A DNA stretch of 64,000 nucleotides, taken from assembly GCA_001599935.1 (NCBI GenBank), contig BCIJ01000007.1, positions 568,168 to 632,167 of the forward strand. Reading direction: 5' to 3'. The notes under the pieces were generated by a model, which saw only the letters and a program-made list of their open reading frames with translations, had not been told where the DNA came from and made no database searches. The translations under genes were made by a program, and so were the position numbers. Below, one piece after another: positions 31,176-44,061 of the stretch (the first letter of the stretch is position 1; each line of letters begins with the position of its first letter). The stretch comes from Holtermannia corniformis (lineage: Eukaryota > Basidiomycota > Tremellomycetes > Holtermanniales).

Positions 31176-33684
31176 TTATACGAGCTGATCGAGGAACGAG
31201 ATGAGCTGCTCCAGGATCAGTCGTTGGACGCTCGGTTCGGCTTCGTCGCCTTTCGGTTCGTCGCCAATGTTGTCCCGGAATTCTGTGCTGTATAAGTGCC
31301 GCGCGTTGTGTGTGCGATCTCAGCAACGCACCTGTTAGTACCTGGACGACCGACTTGAAAGACTGATCCTTGCGTTCGAGTAACAGCTTTGCATGCATCA
31401 TTGCCTGCAGGCCGTCAGCTGCTGTGCCCGAGGAACCACATGACGACGTACCCCGTCGTCCTCCATCGCAACCCACGCCAAAACATAATCGACATTCTGC
31501 AAGGCCGAAAGCCCCGCGTCCATTCGCCGGACATACCACTCGTACTCTTCGGCATCACCAATATCCTCCTTGTTCGCCGCCATCACCTGCGCGCTCATGA
31601 GCCACGCATCGACAAACCATCAGACATACCTGTCGTTCCTCTGCAATCTCCCTGGTGACGTGTCTGAGCCGATTCTCGGCCGCCTCGCGGATCTCGAGCA
31701 GCCTGTCGACCTTTTCATACTCGCCCTCGACAAACTTGGCAATCAACCGGATCCGCTCGGGGGTATCCGACGCCAAGTTTGAGAAGAGCGACACGAGGAT
31801 GCCGAGAACGTGTTCCTCGTCTTCTGTTGCGGATGATGCGCCGACCTTGACCTTTTTCAAGCCCTAAAGACGATTAGCACAGGGAGGACCCGAGTGAAGA
31901 GGGTGACGTACCTTGCCCATGAAAGCTGAGAACAGTGTCTTGAGACCCAAGACTTGGACAAAGCGCTCGCAGTTGTCCGAGCCCTCTTCGGTTTGAAGGG
32001 CATAATCGAGGACCTTGATGGCTCGTGTGCGGGCCAGCATCTTTTCCCTGCGTGTCGTCAGCGCCGTTGCATACCAGAAAGTGATAAACCCACTTCATCA
32101 TGATGACCATGAGCTCGACGCCCTCGGCCTCGAGGAACAGCTTTTTCATCTCGGGCTCGGTCAAAGCCGAGCACAGGCAGTTGAAGACGTTTTCCATAAA
32201 CTCGATCTCTTCCACGTCTCCCGGGTCTTTCTTGCGATATTGCTGTCCGTATCAGTGGCTAGTCAAGCCGCCACGAAAGAGACATACCGACAAGACGCGC
32301 AGCATCGTGTCCATCCCCTGCAGTCCCTGCAGCTTGAGCCGGTTTTCGCGGTCATTTTGTAACAAGATGGCGAGGATCTCGCTCGCATACTGCTTGTTCG
32401 AATCGTATGGCTTGCGCTTGATCCGCTCGAGTAGCCACGGCAGGAGCGTGGTCTGCTCGACGACTTGAAAGGTGAGAGGAGGGAGGAACGAGAGTAGGTT
32501 TTCGAAAGCGCCTGAGCTGCGTGAGTGGAAGCTCCAACTGTGTGCGGTGGACTGACCGAGGATGTTGAAGACGCCCTGTCTGTCCGTCTCTTCGTCTTCA
32601 TTCAACCGGGATAGGTTCTGCACGAGAAGCTCGAGCACCGAGTTTTCCAGCTGAGAGGCTTGTCAGTTAAAGACACTACACGAGACCCGAAACGCACCAA
32701 CGCATTCACAAGGTCCGACATGGCCAGGCGCACTCTGCCACCCTGTTCGTCCGCATCCTCGCCTTCGAGATCATCCACTTCGGCACCCACGTCCTCATCC
32801 GTCAACTCCATCACGACTTCGACCACATCGATCGCAATGTCAGTGTTCTCGTGCGTGAGCAGGTTGCACAGCAGCGCTATGGTACCGGCGCGCACGAGCT
32901 CGGGGTAGAACAGGACCGGGTTCTGCGTCAACGGTAGGAGCAGTTTGAGCGATGAATCGAGATCGGCTTCGGACTCGATGAATCTGCAGGGGGTAAGCTC
33001 GAGCTCATGGAAGCGAGGAGCGCGACAGACTTTGACGGGTCGTCGGGGTGCTTGGCTCGTTGCTCGGCATTCTTCGAGACTGCGCGCTCGAACCGGTTCA
33101 GCTGCTTTTTGAGCTGCGTGACGGTCATTGCTGTTGACTGTGTCGCACGTTAGGGAACGTGACTGCGGTGAGAACAGAGTCGTACCTCTCCTTCGTCGCC
33201 GGCTGCATCAAAGATATCCAGGATATGCTGCGAGCCAGTCAGCCCATTGAGCACCATAGGCCCGACGCACCCTCTGCTCGGTGTTGAGACCGCCGCCGAA
33301 GAAACGGCCATCTTCATCCTCGGCCTCTGGATCAAGGTAGATATCCTGATCGTCCGCTATCGAGTCGACGTCAGTTATTCAGAATACGCTCCAGCCATCC
33401 AGACATACCCTGACCATATTCTTGCTCGTCCTCGTCCTCGTCCCGCACGCTCGCCTTACCCCTACCCTTTCCATTTGCAGCACCCACTCCCGGTACAGGT
33501 GGGGGCGCCATCTGATCGCCATCATCCGAAGGCTTGTACTTCTTCAACACATCTGCAATCCATCAGCTCGACCCGGCACCGTTGAGGCAGATGACAGACC
33601 TTGGCTCGGTGTTTCGTTGAATTTACGCTTCTGACCGGCTCCGGAGGGCAGAGCTGGCAGCTTGAATAGCTTGTCGACGTCCAT
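31176..33684 (-). CDS. CTNNBL1: Beta-catenin-like protein 1 (CTNNBL1), armadillo-type
   Basis: A nuclear armadillo-repeat protein associated with the Prp19 complex of the spliceosome. About thirteen exons. N-terminus MDVDKLFKLPALPSGAGQKR, a Lys/Arg-rich segment (LKKYKPSDDG, KGRGKASVRD), then the family landmarks FFGGGLNTEQRHILDIFD, VTQLKKQLNRFERAVSKN, FIESEADLDSSLKLLLPL, LVRAGTIALLCNLLTHENTD, LLERIKRKPYDSNKQYASEI and RLILEQLISFLDQLV at the end. The acidic insert VDDLEGEDADEQGG is within the usual range. Three junctions needed the second of two adjacent acceptors (for example cacgcagctcag before 32510) to keep phase. In an intron-rich genome a splicing cofactor is an apt resident, but no functional link is implied. 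Confidence 0.94.
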
Positions 33685-33928
33685 GATGGCTTTGGAGAGC
33701 TGTCGAGTGGAGCTCGAGCTGAGCTCGAGTGAGGGATCGATCCTGGCGCGCCTATGAAATGGCTCGAGTGGCACCGTGGCGGGTGAGAGCACGGTGGGGA
33801 TGCTGCAGAGGTGCATGCGTATGGCTGGGCTCGAGAGCTATGCAGTTTAGCTAGGGTCCATCTCCCATCAGCGGTCGAGAGGGATCCATGGACCACTGAC
33901 ACTCATGCAATGCATCTGCTCAACAACC

Positions 33929-36799
33929 TCAAATCCCAACATTACCCCACCGGTGCGCCTTGAGGTAGTCCCAACCGCACTCTTCATACTCTGCTTTCGT
34001 TACGCGTGCAGCTCGAGCATCGTCCGTGCCCGCCCAAGCGGCCATGCCGCGCCAAGCCTCGAGTCGGGGATCGTACCCTGCCGGAGCGCCAACGACGTGC
34101 AGCGCGACTTGGTACGGTAGCAGTGCCGTGAGCGAGCTTTGGAGCCGCGGGAGCAGGTTTGGGATCAGTGATGAGCCGCCGGTCACGTAGATGCACTGCG
34201 ACCCGTGTTAGCATCCTGTGACTGCACAGACAAGGCGGCACTGACCTCCATGATCCTCCTTCGCTCCTCGTCACCATAACCATTCACAAGCCAGCCCGCG
34301 ACCTCATCCAGCCCGGCAGAGTCAAGCCCAACCATACTAGGCTCGAACCACGTCTCGGGCACGCGGATCCGCTCAACGTTGAGATGAAGCTGGTACGCCT
34401 GCTGGACGCTCTCTGGGTTATACGTCGATCCGCCGCCGCGGATAAACGCCGTCACGAGCGCGTCTCGCTTGATCTCGCGACCGAGCTTGGTATCAGACGC
34501 GGAAAACGTTGGATCGTGCTCGAGCAGGCGCTTCTCGACGGCGTTGAGCAACGCCAGATCGTCGTCTTCATCCTCCGACTCGTCTTCTCCGCCCTGGAGA
34601 CCGTTCAGCCTAGACCGCTGTAGTGATGCCAACGCACAATCTCGCGATAGACGGCCCAGTCTGCGTCGCTGCGGCCAAAACCGTCGTCCACGTCTGCCTC
34701 AGGGTCAGTACCTACGTGTCCCACGGTCACGGTGACCGTCCGCACTGACCGTTCCCAGCCTTACGTTTCCGACCTGCCCCTTTGGCCGGCGCTTCACTCG
34801 CCAAGGCCGCAATCGACTTCATCCGGTTCTGCGCAGCCGAGCTCTTGCGGTCGGCCAGCTGCGCCTTTTGCCGCGTGCGGTCCTTGATCCGCGCGATGAG
34901 CGTCTATGAACGCGGGCACGGGCATCGGTCAGCGTGTGAATGTGTCATCGGTGCTGACGCGACACACCTCTTGCTCAGCCCGAAGGTTGGCACACCACAC
35001 ATCGAGGTTCTCCAACCGGAATTGGTCATCTTGACGCTGGACCTCGGCCTGTGCGTCGACGTCAGCACCATATGAAGTTCACGTCAGCCGACTGACCAAG
35101 CGCTCCCTCTCCTCGGCCTTTTCATTACGTGCCCGAACACGAGCATCATAGCCCGCCTTCATGAGCCTCTGCCGCCGCTTCTCCTTGACCTCTTCCTCGG
35201 TCAGTTCGGCATCCGGTCGAGCCACGAGCGGGAAGCTCGGTTCCTCTTCGGGTTCCGCGTCTTCACCGAGCTCCTTGCGCTGCTTCTTGCGCAGCTCGGC
35301 TTCGGTGCGCTTGATGTTGGTATCGAGCTCGGCCTCGGTCTCAAACGGCGTCATCTCCGAGACGCGTTGCTGAAACTCGGCCTTTCTCATACTCGGCCGC
35401 GTCGCCTGCAGTGCCTTCCAGTCTTCGAGCTCGGCAAGCTTGACCGCGAGCTGTCGGCGTCAGCCAAGGATGAGGTTCACGGAGATGCACAGACCTTTTC
35501 AGCTCGTTGTTTCTTTTGAGCCTCCTGCAACCGTCGCCCAGACTCTTTCCGCCGTTCGATAGCAGCCTGGATCTCTTCCTCGGTCTTCTCCACCACATCC
35601 TGTCGTGCGGGATCAGCGACTGCATCGATTGACCATGCACACCCACAGACTGCGTATAAGGGAACTGGGCCACCTTGGTAAACGCGGTCATCTTGGCTGG
35701 GTCACACAAGCTTGTAAGCTCCGACTCGTAGTTTGAAGCAAAGCACGCCGTCTCTCTATACATGAACTGGAATGAATCAGTCTCGGTCACTTTGCGTCCC
35801 ACTCACCGTCGCTTGCTGCTGGTTCACGCGCGTCGGGAACGAAGGGTATTTGAGCTGTGCGAGCTTGAGCATCAATTCGGCCGCCTGAGAGCCGCCCCAT
35901 GGGATGCTACGAATCACCGGGCCGTCAGACTGTGGACGCTGCTAGACGCTGGGACATACCGCTTTGCTCGCCCGATATCGCCTCGGCCATCCACCACGGG
36001 GATCAACGTCGTGCTTGTGTGACCCATGTTGATCGCAAGGCCATCGCGCCGCTGTTGGGTCCCGAATGCGAATAGCGAGTCGATCCCATACGTCAAGCTG
36101 GGTGGTTGGTACAGCTCAAAGATGACCTCGGATGTCACTGTGGTGTCAGCCGGGCGCTGCGCAGAGGTCAGAGCACGTACAAGCACGGCAGTAAAGCGGG
36201 TTGGCCAGCTTCTCGGTCATGATGATTGGATGTTGAATCGTCGTATCGATCCCAAGCTGCCCGAAAGCATAGTCTAGCGTCGTCTCCTGTTTGACATCAG
36301 CACCGCGTCCCATCCCGCACAGAGCACAGCAGGCGCACAAGCACATCCCCAGTCACCAACGCCTCGCCATCCCACATTGTCTTGATGGCGGCGCGAGACT
36401 GCGCATCGAGCTCGACGTCTTCACCGAACAGCTGGATCTGCCGGTTCGTCTTGCGGTCCTTGTATTTAGAGACGGTGTTGGGACCGACGACGTGTGGTCG
36501 GGAAGCATTCGAGAAGCCTGCACGGAACGAATGTGTTCCTGCGGGTGTGAGCTGTCGGACCCTGATGATTTGACTACGACCTCGGAGGTCGATATGCAAC
36601 TCGGCATGGCCAGCACCTCGAAACAGATCTCCCGATGCGATCCCGGTCGGCACTCACCGTTGTCGATACAGATTGCAACCTCGTCCTGGCCCCGAGCCAA
36701 CGAATAGTCATACACTGGTTTTGGCTGTGCGTCGAACGCATTGTCGACGACGTGGAAGACTGTGCTCTGACGAGGCAGATGCTGGGTTGAGCGTGCCAT
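33929..36799 (-). CDS. ARP5: Actin-related protein 5 (INO80 complex)
   Basis: Arp5 with Ies6 couples the INO80 ATPase to nucleosome sliding in the nucleus. About ten exons. The start MARSTQHLPRQSTVFHVVDN leads to EVAICIDNGTHSFRAGFSN, the actin phosphate-1 region, and VSKYKDRKTNRQIQLFGED. Further actin-fold parts are DYAFGQLGIDTTIQHPIIMT, GLAINMGHTSTTLIPVVDG and RPWGGS-type phosphate-2 (here IPWGGSQAAELMLKLAQL). A long charged helical insertion, typical of Arp5, carries ELRKKQRKELGEDAEPEEE and RKRKAG. The C-terminus reads IYVTGGSSLIPNLLPRLQ and ECGWDYLKAHRWGNVGI. An in-frame upstream extension to 37027 is open but not conserved-looking, so the start at 36799 is preferred. Confidence 0.93.
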
Positions 36800-37130
36800 C
36801 GTGTGAGCTTGGGCGGGTGGTGTGCCAGCGGGTGGAATGAACAGAGCAAGAAGGATGTCGGCAGGCACGGACGTCTTGCTGCTCAGTGGCGGGTCGCGAA
36901 TGCTGCTCGGTGCGGTGCGGGCGTTCAGTGTGATCGATCCCTCTAGCGAGTGTAGGGAGCGAGCCAGCAGAGAGTAGAGATCACCCAAGGTGGAGAATCG
37001 TTCGCATAGTGTTACAATCGAGTACAAGTCGTCTACCTCGAGTCACTCTCCCTCTAGCTGCCCATCCTTGACACGATCAAGCAAGCCCATCGCGGTGATG
37101 CGGATGCCTCGATACGCAGTCAAGTGGCCC
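36800..37130. other. Intergenic: ARP5 promoter and VPS24 3' side
   Basis: 331 bp. The minus strand is open upstream of ARP5 for 76 codons but the sequence is not family-like; treated as 5' UTR/promoter. Confidence 0.5.
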
Positions 37131-38075
37131 TCATCCGCTCAGGAGATCCTGCAGCTGCTTCTGCATCCTCTCGACCTCGGCCTCGTCCTCGGCTTCGTCC
37201 TCTGCCTGTTTCGCCTGTTTACGGGACCCGTCAGCGACAGATGATCGTCTCGTCCACCAGCCAGTTGCCTGCGATAGCCACACGTATACGTACTGGTAGT
37301 TCAGAGCCCACAGCCCCGGCCTGACCGAGCTTGCCGTCCGTGAGCTGGAACAAGACTTTGTCGACCTCTTCATCGGCCTCATCTTCGAGCTCGTCATCGT
37401 CGATCCCATCCAGTGTTTCCTCCAGCATCTCCTCCATGATCCCGCTCTATCGTGCGAGTGATCAGTGTCCGTTCGCGTAAAGACTCTTGTCCGACTGGCA
37501 CTGACCTTCATCATCTCCATGCTGAGCTCTCGCATCGACGCACTGAGCTGCGGCAGCTTCATCAGCTGGTTTGTCGTCTTCATGATCTCTGTTGATTTCT
37601 GGAACGCGCCCGTCACTTTGACCATAGCTGCCGACGGTGTCAGCACGGCACGAGCAACCAGCTGCCTTGGATCGTCCAGTCTCCGTCTCGACGGAACGCG
37701 AACGGACAAGTACAGCTGGCTGAGCCGACTCACACATTTGATGTTGCAGCTGCATCTGGATGCTCCCAACCCGAGCTTTGCTGAGCAGTAATCGATCCCG
37801 CTGCTTGTTGGCCCTCACGACCTCCTTTGCCAGTATCCGTGCGGATTTGAGATCATTCTTCTTGGCGAGCTGTTTCAGTTCTGTGCGAGACTTCGACGTG
37901 GCCATGTCGAGCTGTGCAGGCGTTAGTGATGCAGTCGCTGCAGGGGTAGAGGCGGGAGACGGACGTTGCGGACCTCGCGGTCGAGTTGTCGCTGCTCGGT
38001 TCGGAGCTGGGCTTGCCATTTCTTGGCCTTTTCCTCGTTGGTCGGTCCGTAGATGAACCGAGAGATGCTCTTCAT
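37131..38075 (-). CDS. VPS24: ESCRT-III subunit Vps24 (CHMP3)
   Basis: Polymerises with Snf7 and Vps2 at endosomes to form multivesicular bodies. Five exons. The first encodes MKSISRFIYGPTNEEKAKKW and QAQLRTEQRQLDRE, the basic helix 1. It continues ELKQLAKKNDLKSARILAKE, VVRANKQRDRLLLSKARVGS, then VTGAFQKSTEIMKTTNQLMK and LPQLSASMRELSMEMMKSGI, the Vps24/CHMP3 signature rather than Vps2. The acidic autoinhibitory part is EEMLEETLDGIDDDELED. The last helix VERMQKQLQDLLSG is in the position of the MIT-interacting motif. The third exon joins through ATGT|gtgagt ... gtcggcag|CT. Divergent from the Nbs1-like gene. Confidence 0.94.
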
Positions 38076-38413
38076 GGCGATGGGTGGCTGGAGTTGTACG
38101 AGTGCAAGGCGTGCAAGGGTGCAGGTGGTAGGATGGGTGTGACGGGATCCAAGCTGGGTTCTCGAGTGGACTTGCAAGTATGACCTTGGGAGGCTTTCCT
38201 CTGCTCTACCGATGGTCTACTGCCTGCCTGCGTTGTTGCTATGCTGCTGTCGANGCTCCCTGTCGCCCATACACCATGCACTGTGGTTGTTTGCGCACGG
38301 ACACTCGCAAGAGCCCGCACATGATTCCCTGTGGTCGAGCTCGTCCAGCTGTAACGACATCCACAGACGTCTTGGGATCAAGCACCGTCCGTCAGTCAGA
38401 CTCTCGGCCCAGC
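38076..38413. other. Divergent promoter interval with one ambiguous base
   Basis: 338 bp between VPS24 and the Nbs1-like gene. An N at 38254 marks an unresolved base; it is outside both coding regions as modelled. Confidence 0.7.
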
Positions 38414-41400
38414 ATGTGGGTCGTCACAGTCCACGGCTCGGTCGTCTCACCCAGTGAGTCTAGCCGAACCGATCCTCGAGCACGACATCTCATTCATCAT
38501 GCATTCCAGCCTACACGCTCGTCCTTCAGCACAACATCAAGTATACAGTCGGCAAGGGTCCAGAGTGTCTGATCAGGCTCTCGGGAGCTCGCGTCAAAGC
38601 TCTCGAAGGTCATCTGTCTGTCGCCGCCTGGCCTCCTGACGGACCGGTATGTCGGCTGGCTGAGCAATGCCACCGACCGTGAGCTGATACAACGTCGCTA
38701 GGCAGATGGCAGGACGGCAGTCTCTTGGGAACCAGCACCAGACCCGCGCACCAACAAGATCACCGTCAACAAGCTCAAACTGATGCACCCGCCCAGCATG
38801 CAGGATTCGTGGCAGACGCTCGCCACACCTGATTTCGCAATCCAAGAGATTGACCACGGCTTTGAGATGAACGACGCAGGCGACGGTGTCAAGTTTGCCG
38901 GCGAGAACTGGTTCTGGTCCGTCGGTCGTGGTGGTGCTCTGCGGTCGAGCTGAGTGGGTGATAGTACCAATTGGCAACCGCTTGCCGTCGTCAACGAGGC
39001 GCTCAAGGATGTCCCGGTCCCGGTCCAGGATACGCTCCGGTCTTTCAGTATGTCGCTACCTCGCAGATCTCGCAGACCGCACTGACTATGCAACTAGCCA
39101 TCCCGATCACTGCAGCATACGACCCCGTACACCCGCCCACCTACGTCATCTCACCAACGTACAAGAACAACAAAGCATGCTTCTACGCCGTCGCGCACGC
39201 CGTCGAGATCGTCAAGCCCGATTGGATCACCGAGCTCCTCCGCCGGCTGAGTGCGAGCTGGGCCGAACAGGCCGGCGGCACCGACTCGTTCTTCATCCCG
39301 CACGAGTCGGATCAAGCGTTCAAGCCAGAGATGGACGGCGCGCTCTTGACAGAGCGCAGGCTGCCTGAACTCTGGGTCCCCAACGTAGCCAGGCGCGACA
39401 TGTGGAAGGGCTGGACGATCGTCGCGCTGTATCCGCAAAAGGTCTGAGCCTCGTTCGTCTCACGCACAAGCTGATGCAATCGACCGCAGGCCCCGCCAGA
39501 CCTCAAGTACCTGACCGCCATGGGCGCCCAGGTCACGCCGATCGACGCAACGCAAACGCCAGCATTCACACCGGAAAAGTTCTCGGCCATCACCCGGATC
39601 GTACGGACAAAACACACGGCAGACGGTCACAAGCCCGAACACGTCTTTGTCGCGCATTTCGGTGGACTGCAGAAGAACCTAGCAGCCAAGGGTGTGTCGT
39701 GGGATGATGTGTTTGTCAAGCCGGCCACAAGGTAGGTTTGCGAAACGGTCATGTTGCCACTGCTGATGTGGCGACAGCGCGGGATTCGGTCTTGTCTCGA
39801 GCAAGAATCTGTGGAAGATGGTCGCGGCTGCGGATCCGGACGCTTGGTTCAAGCAATCAAAGAGTACGGATACGCCGGCGGCGCCTGTGGCGCCTGCGTC
39901 AGTGCAGATCGGTAGGAGGTATATGTGGCGACGTGCACCGCGCTGATGGTCGGTGTACGTAGCCTCGGCCCCTGCTGCTGGTGCCGCGTCGCAGATCGCG
40001 CAGCCCGCTCAGCCGGCGCCTGCTCTACCCGAGGCCGGTTCTTCAACGGGCACAAAGACCGGCGAGACCTCGAACCCAGTGAATCGGTTCGACGACCCCA
40101 GTCCGCTCAAAAAGGTCGGGCTTCAGGGCTCAAACTTGAGATTCAGCGCTGACCGACAAGCAAGCCGCTCAAACGCCGTGCTGGGACCGCACGCAAGCCG
40201 TTTAGCATCGATTTGCTGGATGACATCGAGATGGCGCCGCTACCTTCTGCTCAGCCCCAGGGCTCGCTGTCAGAGAATTCTCAAGATGACAGTTTGGGCT
40301 CCGGCCTTGGCGAGGCAGTGCGCCGGCTTGGTCAGGTTGACTTCAGGTTTGCTGATTCTGTTCACAGGTCATCACGAGCCACGGCGGGACGTCACGCCTC
40401 AAGCGCCGCGCCGGGAACCAGCGCAGTCAAGAACCGCACCTCGGCTTCGGCACGTTTGACGATCTCGACATGGCCACGCAAAAGCCCATGACGGTGACCG
40501 AAGCCAAGCTCGCGCGCCACCAAGCGCTGTACGAACAAAGCCGTGACAGCAGTCAATCGTCAAGATATATGCGCGCGATCAACCGTGCGATCGGCGAGGG
40601 AGCCGATGAGACGGATCACGATATCGAGGTCGATGAACCGCAGACGCAGACGCAGCAGGCGATCGACGTGGATGATGAGGATGAAGACTTTGTGCAGCGA
40701 AGTATGAGGCGTAAAGAGGCCGAGCGCAAGGCGCAGGAGAAAAGGTTGGAGGCGGAAAGGGAGGCGCAGCGACGTCAACAGCGCGAAGAGTCGGAAACGC
40801 GCGAAGAGATTGAAGTCCCGCGTCCGCGATCTAAAACGCCAGGCATGATGGCTCCGCCGCCTGTCCCAGAAAAGACCAAGAAGGGCAGTAGCAAGTCGAC
40901 CGAGACGACCAAGAAAGCCGGTAAAGACGCAACCACGCTCGCGCGTGACGAAGCGTTCCTGCAGGCCGTCAACAAGGCGACAAAGGGCAGAAAGGCGGCC
41001 GACAAGTTTGACCAAGAGTTCAACAAGCTTCGGATCGCGAAACCGGGCGCGGTCCCGGGCAGTACGGTCGAGCGACAGTCAGACTATGATGTCGCCCGAC
41101 CGGATTACTCGCTCGTAAAGGACTTTGACATCAACACGACGGGCGACTATATCGTCATTGAGCGCGTCAATCTGTTCAGAAAGGATCAGGGCGTTCGCTC
41201 GCAACCGACAATCTATGGCGGCCCCAACTTTAAAAAGTTCAAAAAGGTGGGTTGACAGTGTGCATGCTCTGAACCTAACGCGCCGCGCAGAAGGAGATTG
41301 TCCGCCGTGAACCTCTGGCCATGAAGCTGACGGCGCCGGCGCCGACGTATGGTGTTGGTGATGGTGAGCTTATTGCTATAGGTGTCATGGTGTTGATGGT

Positions 41401-42046
41401 CACAGCTTACTGGCAAGAGGAAGCCGAAGCCAGCCAGTCGCAGTCGCAGTCGCAGGCGCTGCCGTTCTTGACGCAGCGCCGCCAGCGCGAGACGCAAGAC
41501 TCGAACGACATTGATGGGACGCAATACGACGCAAGGCGCAGCAAGCCTGTCGCAAAGGGCAAGAAGAAGCGCGAGATCCTCGACTCGGACGACGAGCTAG
41601 ACGAGCTGGCCGAGCTGCCTGCTGCGAAACGGCCGAGAGCGGCGCGTGCGACTCAGTCTACCCGAGCGTCGGTTGCGCCCAGTACGCGCAGTCGACGCAG
41701 TGACACGGTCGACACGGTCGCGGACCCTGTGCCGCCAACACGCACGCGCGCAGGCAGGACGCGTGAGACGCCGGTGATTGTGCTATCGGATGACGAGGAC
41801 CGGCCAAGCAAGTCGCCTGGAATATCGCTGCTCGGCGAGTTTGAAGAGCTGGGCACCGGAACGGCATCGACGCTGGGAGCTAGCGCGGCCGCCGCGCCCG
41901 CTTCGGGTCGCAAGCGGCTCAAACCCGCAGAGGACGACGGCTCCGGCTTGGTCAGTATCGATCGCTCGCCGACGACAATGACAGCTCATCATCTACAGGT
42001 CTTTGGCAGTAGTGCGAGCAAGCGGCGCAAGCGAGTGATCAAGTAG
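38414..42046 (+). CDS. NBS1: Nbs1/nibrin-like FHA-BRCT subunit of the MRN complex
   Basis: Links Mre11-Rad50 to chromatin and to the Tel1/ATM kinase at DNA breaks. Around ten exons. The FHA domain starts MWVVTVHGSVVSPTYTLVLQ and shows KYTVGKGPECLIRLSGARVK. BRCT-like folds follow (TIPITAAYDPVHPPTYVIS, HAVEIVKPDWITELLRRL; then WKGWTIVALYPQK and SWDDVFVKPATSAGFGLVS). A long disordered region has KPLKRRAG-type basic patches and a charged coiled segment (RSMRRKEAERKAQEKRLEAE). The decisive mark is NFKKFKK at 41226-41246, the Mre11-binding motif of Nbs1 proteins. Downstream lie VIVLSDDED at 41774, a SUMO-interaction-like motif, and a basic end SKRRKRVIK. Some internal splices (for example the short intron at about 40340) are inferred from frame continuity. 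Confidence 0.85.
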
Positions 42047-42189
42047 CCTTTGCCCGATCCCCGTTGTACAGATGTAAAGCCAAAGATGCGCGCCAAACCC
42101 CCGCACGCGTTCAAAACGCCGAAACGCCGAAGCTGGTTGCTTTTTCCACCGTCTTCTGCTTTCACCGTTTTCTCCTCTTCACCCCGAAA

Positions 42190-43851
42190 ATGTCGTCCAT
42201 TGGCAAGATCCACTCGTACCCTAGTGAGCGTTGTTGCATTGCAGCAAGATACACGAGCTGATAGAGTGCAGACAACCCTCGTGTCGCCTACATCCAGGCC
42301 GTCGCCGCCTACGCCGGTGTCAAGGTCGAGACCGAGATCCACGAGGCCATCTTTAGCCAGACGGAGCTCAAGAACCAGTTCGACTTGTTCCTCTGCCCCG
42401 CTTTCGAGGGTGCCGATGGTGTCCGGTTGATCGAGTCGAGCGCCATCGCCTCGTACAGTGAGTGTCTTTGTTCCTTTGATTGGAATCTTGGGTCCGCTCG
42501 GGCCCTGCAGTGCTGCAACCAGCACTCGCATGATGAGATTTACTATTCAGTTATCCCTGTCTTAATACATACTTGTCGACATTAAACCCGACGAGTGGTA
42601 TCGTCATTTCTCTGATACCCCACTGCCTCCAGTCTGCTTGTGCCGTTCACCCAGAGCATAGACTAATAGCGCACAGTCGCCGCTTCGGCCCCCAACTCGG
42701 GTCTCCTCCCCACTGAGCCCAAGGTGGCTGCCCAGGTCGGCCAGTACTTCACCTATGCCGTTGCCGAACTCCTTGGCCCCGCTAGCCTCGCCGGTGACCT
42801 CTTTGCCAACCGCATCCCTTACACCAAGCCTGTAGGTCGCTTGCTCGACCTCGCAGCCGCTTGTACTCATGCTACGCGATAGACTTTCCAGGGCATCGTC
42901 GACAAGATTGTCCGCCGCCTTGGTCAGATCGAAAAGGTCTTGGCAACTCAGACCTTCCTCGTCGGCGAGCGCATCACCCTTGCCGACATCACCGTCGCCG
43001 CCGCCGCTCTTCACGTCTTCTCCAACTTGGTCGACCCCGCTCAGCGCGCCACCCTCCCCAACGTCACCCGTCACCTCGAGACGTGAGTCATTCCAGTGCT
43101 TGCGGTCAAGGTGCTAACAGCCTCAGCGTCACCCGCAACTCCAAGGTCGCTGACCTCTTCGCCGCTCAGAAGTACTTGACCGAGGCCCCCAAGTACGTCG
43201 CCCCGCCCAAGGAGAAGAAGGCCGAGGCCCCCAAGGAGCCCAAGGCTCCCAAGGCTGCCAAGGCCTCCAAGGCCAAGGAGGCCGATGACGAGGAGGAGGA
43301 TGACCTCGTGCCCGCCGAGCCCAAGGCCAAGAACCCCCTTGACGACCTCCCAAAGTCGTCGTTCAACCTTGAAGAGTGGAAGAGGCAGTACTCGAACCTC
43401 GACACCCGCAAGGAGGCTCTCCCCTGGTTGTACGAGCAGTGCGTATTGCGAGCCACTGGCTAGCGACCATGTGCTTACGTCCTTTAGCTTTGACAAGGAG
43501 GGCTTCTCCATCTACCGTGTCGACTTCAAGTACAACGAGGAGCTCACCCAGGTCTTCATGAGCTCGAACCAGGTCGGTGGCTTCTTCAACCGTCTCGAGG
43601 GCTCGCGCAAGTACCTGTTCGGTTCCGTCGGTGTCCTCGGCAAGGCCAACGACTCGATCATCACCGGCGCCATCATCCTCCGTGGTCAGGACGCCGAGCC
43701 CGTCGTCTCGGTCGCCCCCGATTGGACTTCGTACAGCTTCACCAAGCTCAACATTGACAACGCCGACGAAAAGGCCTTCTTCGAGGGTGCCATGGCTTGG
43801 GACCTCGTTGTCGACGGCAAGGAGTGGGCTGACGGCAAAAACTTCAAGTAG
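42190..43851 (+). CDS. TEF4: Translation elongation factor eEF1B gamma subunit
   Basis: The scaffold of the eEF1B nucleotide-exchange complex. Six exons. The N-terminal GST-like half begins MSSIGKIHSYPNNPRVAYIQ and continues ELKNQFDLFLCPAFEG, SAIASYIAASAPNSGLLP and FLVGERITLADITVAAAAL. A Lys/Ala/Glu/Pro-rich linker (KEPKAPKAAKASKAKEADD) joins to the conserved C-terminal domain: DLPKSSFNLEEWKRQYSN, FMSSNQVGGFFNRLEG, KYLFGSVGVLGKANDS, AFFEGAMAWDLVVDGKEWAD. Codon choice is strongly biased to C-ending codons, as expected of a highly expressed gene. The intron after SAIASY is about 215 nt, four times the local norm. The symbol follows the yeast paralogue name and is not a claim of one-to-one orthology. 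Confidence 0.96.
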
Positions 43852-44061
43852 ACGCTTGTCGCGCACGTAGAGATGTACTATTTAACGACTATCGTGACAT
43901 TCGCACCACACTTTAGCTTGATCCGTCCGCACCTTACTACAATGTCTGAACACCGTGAGACTTTCTTCGGCTGGGCCAGTCTGTGTACTACTCATGGATC
44001 GTCAATCGCCGCCAGTTGAGACTCTCATTCATATCGGCGTCCAGTCATGAGAGCGGCGGCA

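Noticed and set aside
36353..37027. N-terminal extension of ARP5 by 76 residues
   Set aside because: Open by chance in the 5' region; the sequence is not conserved-looking and Arp5 proteins begin near the Met at 36799.
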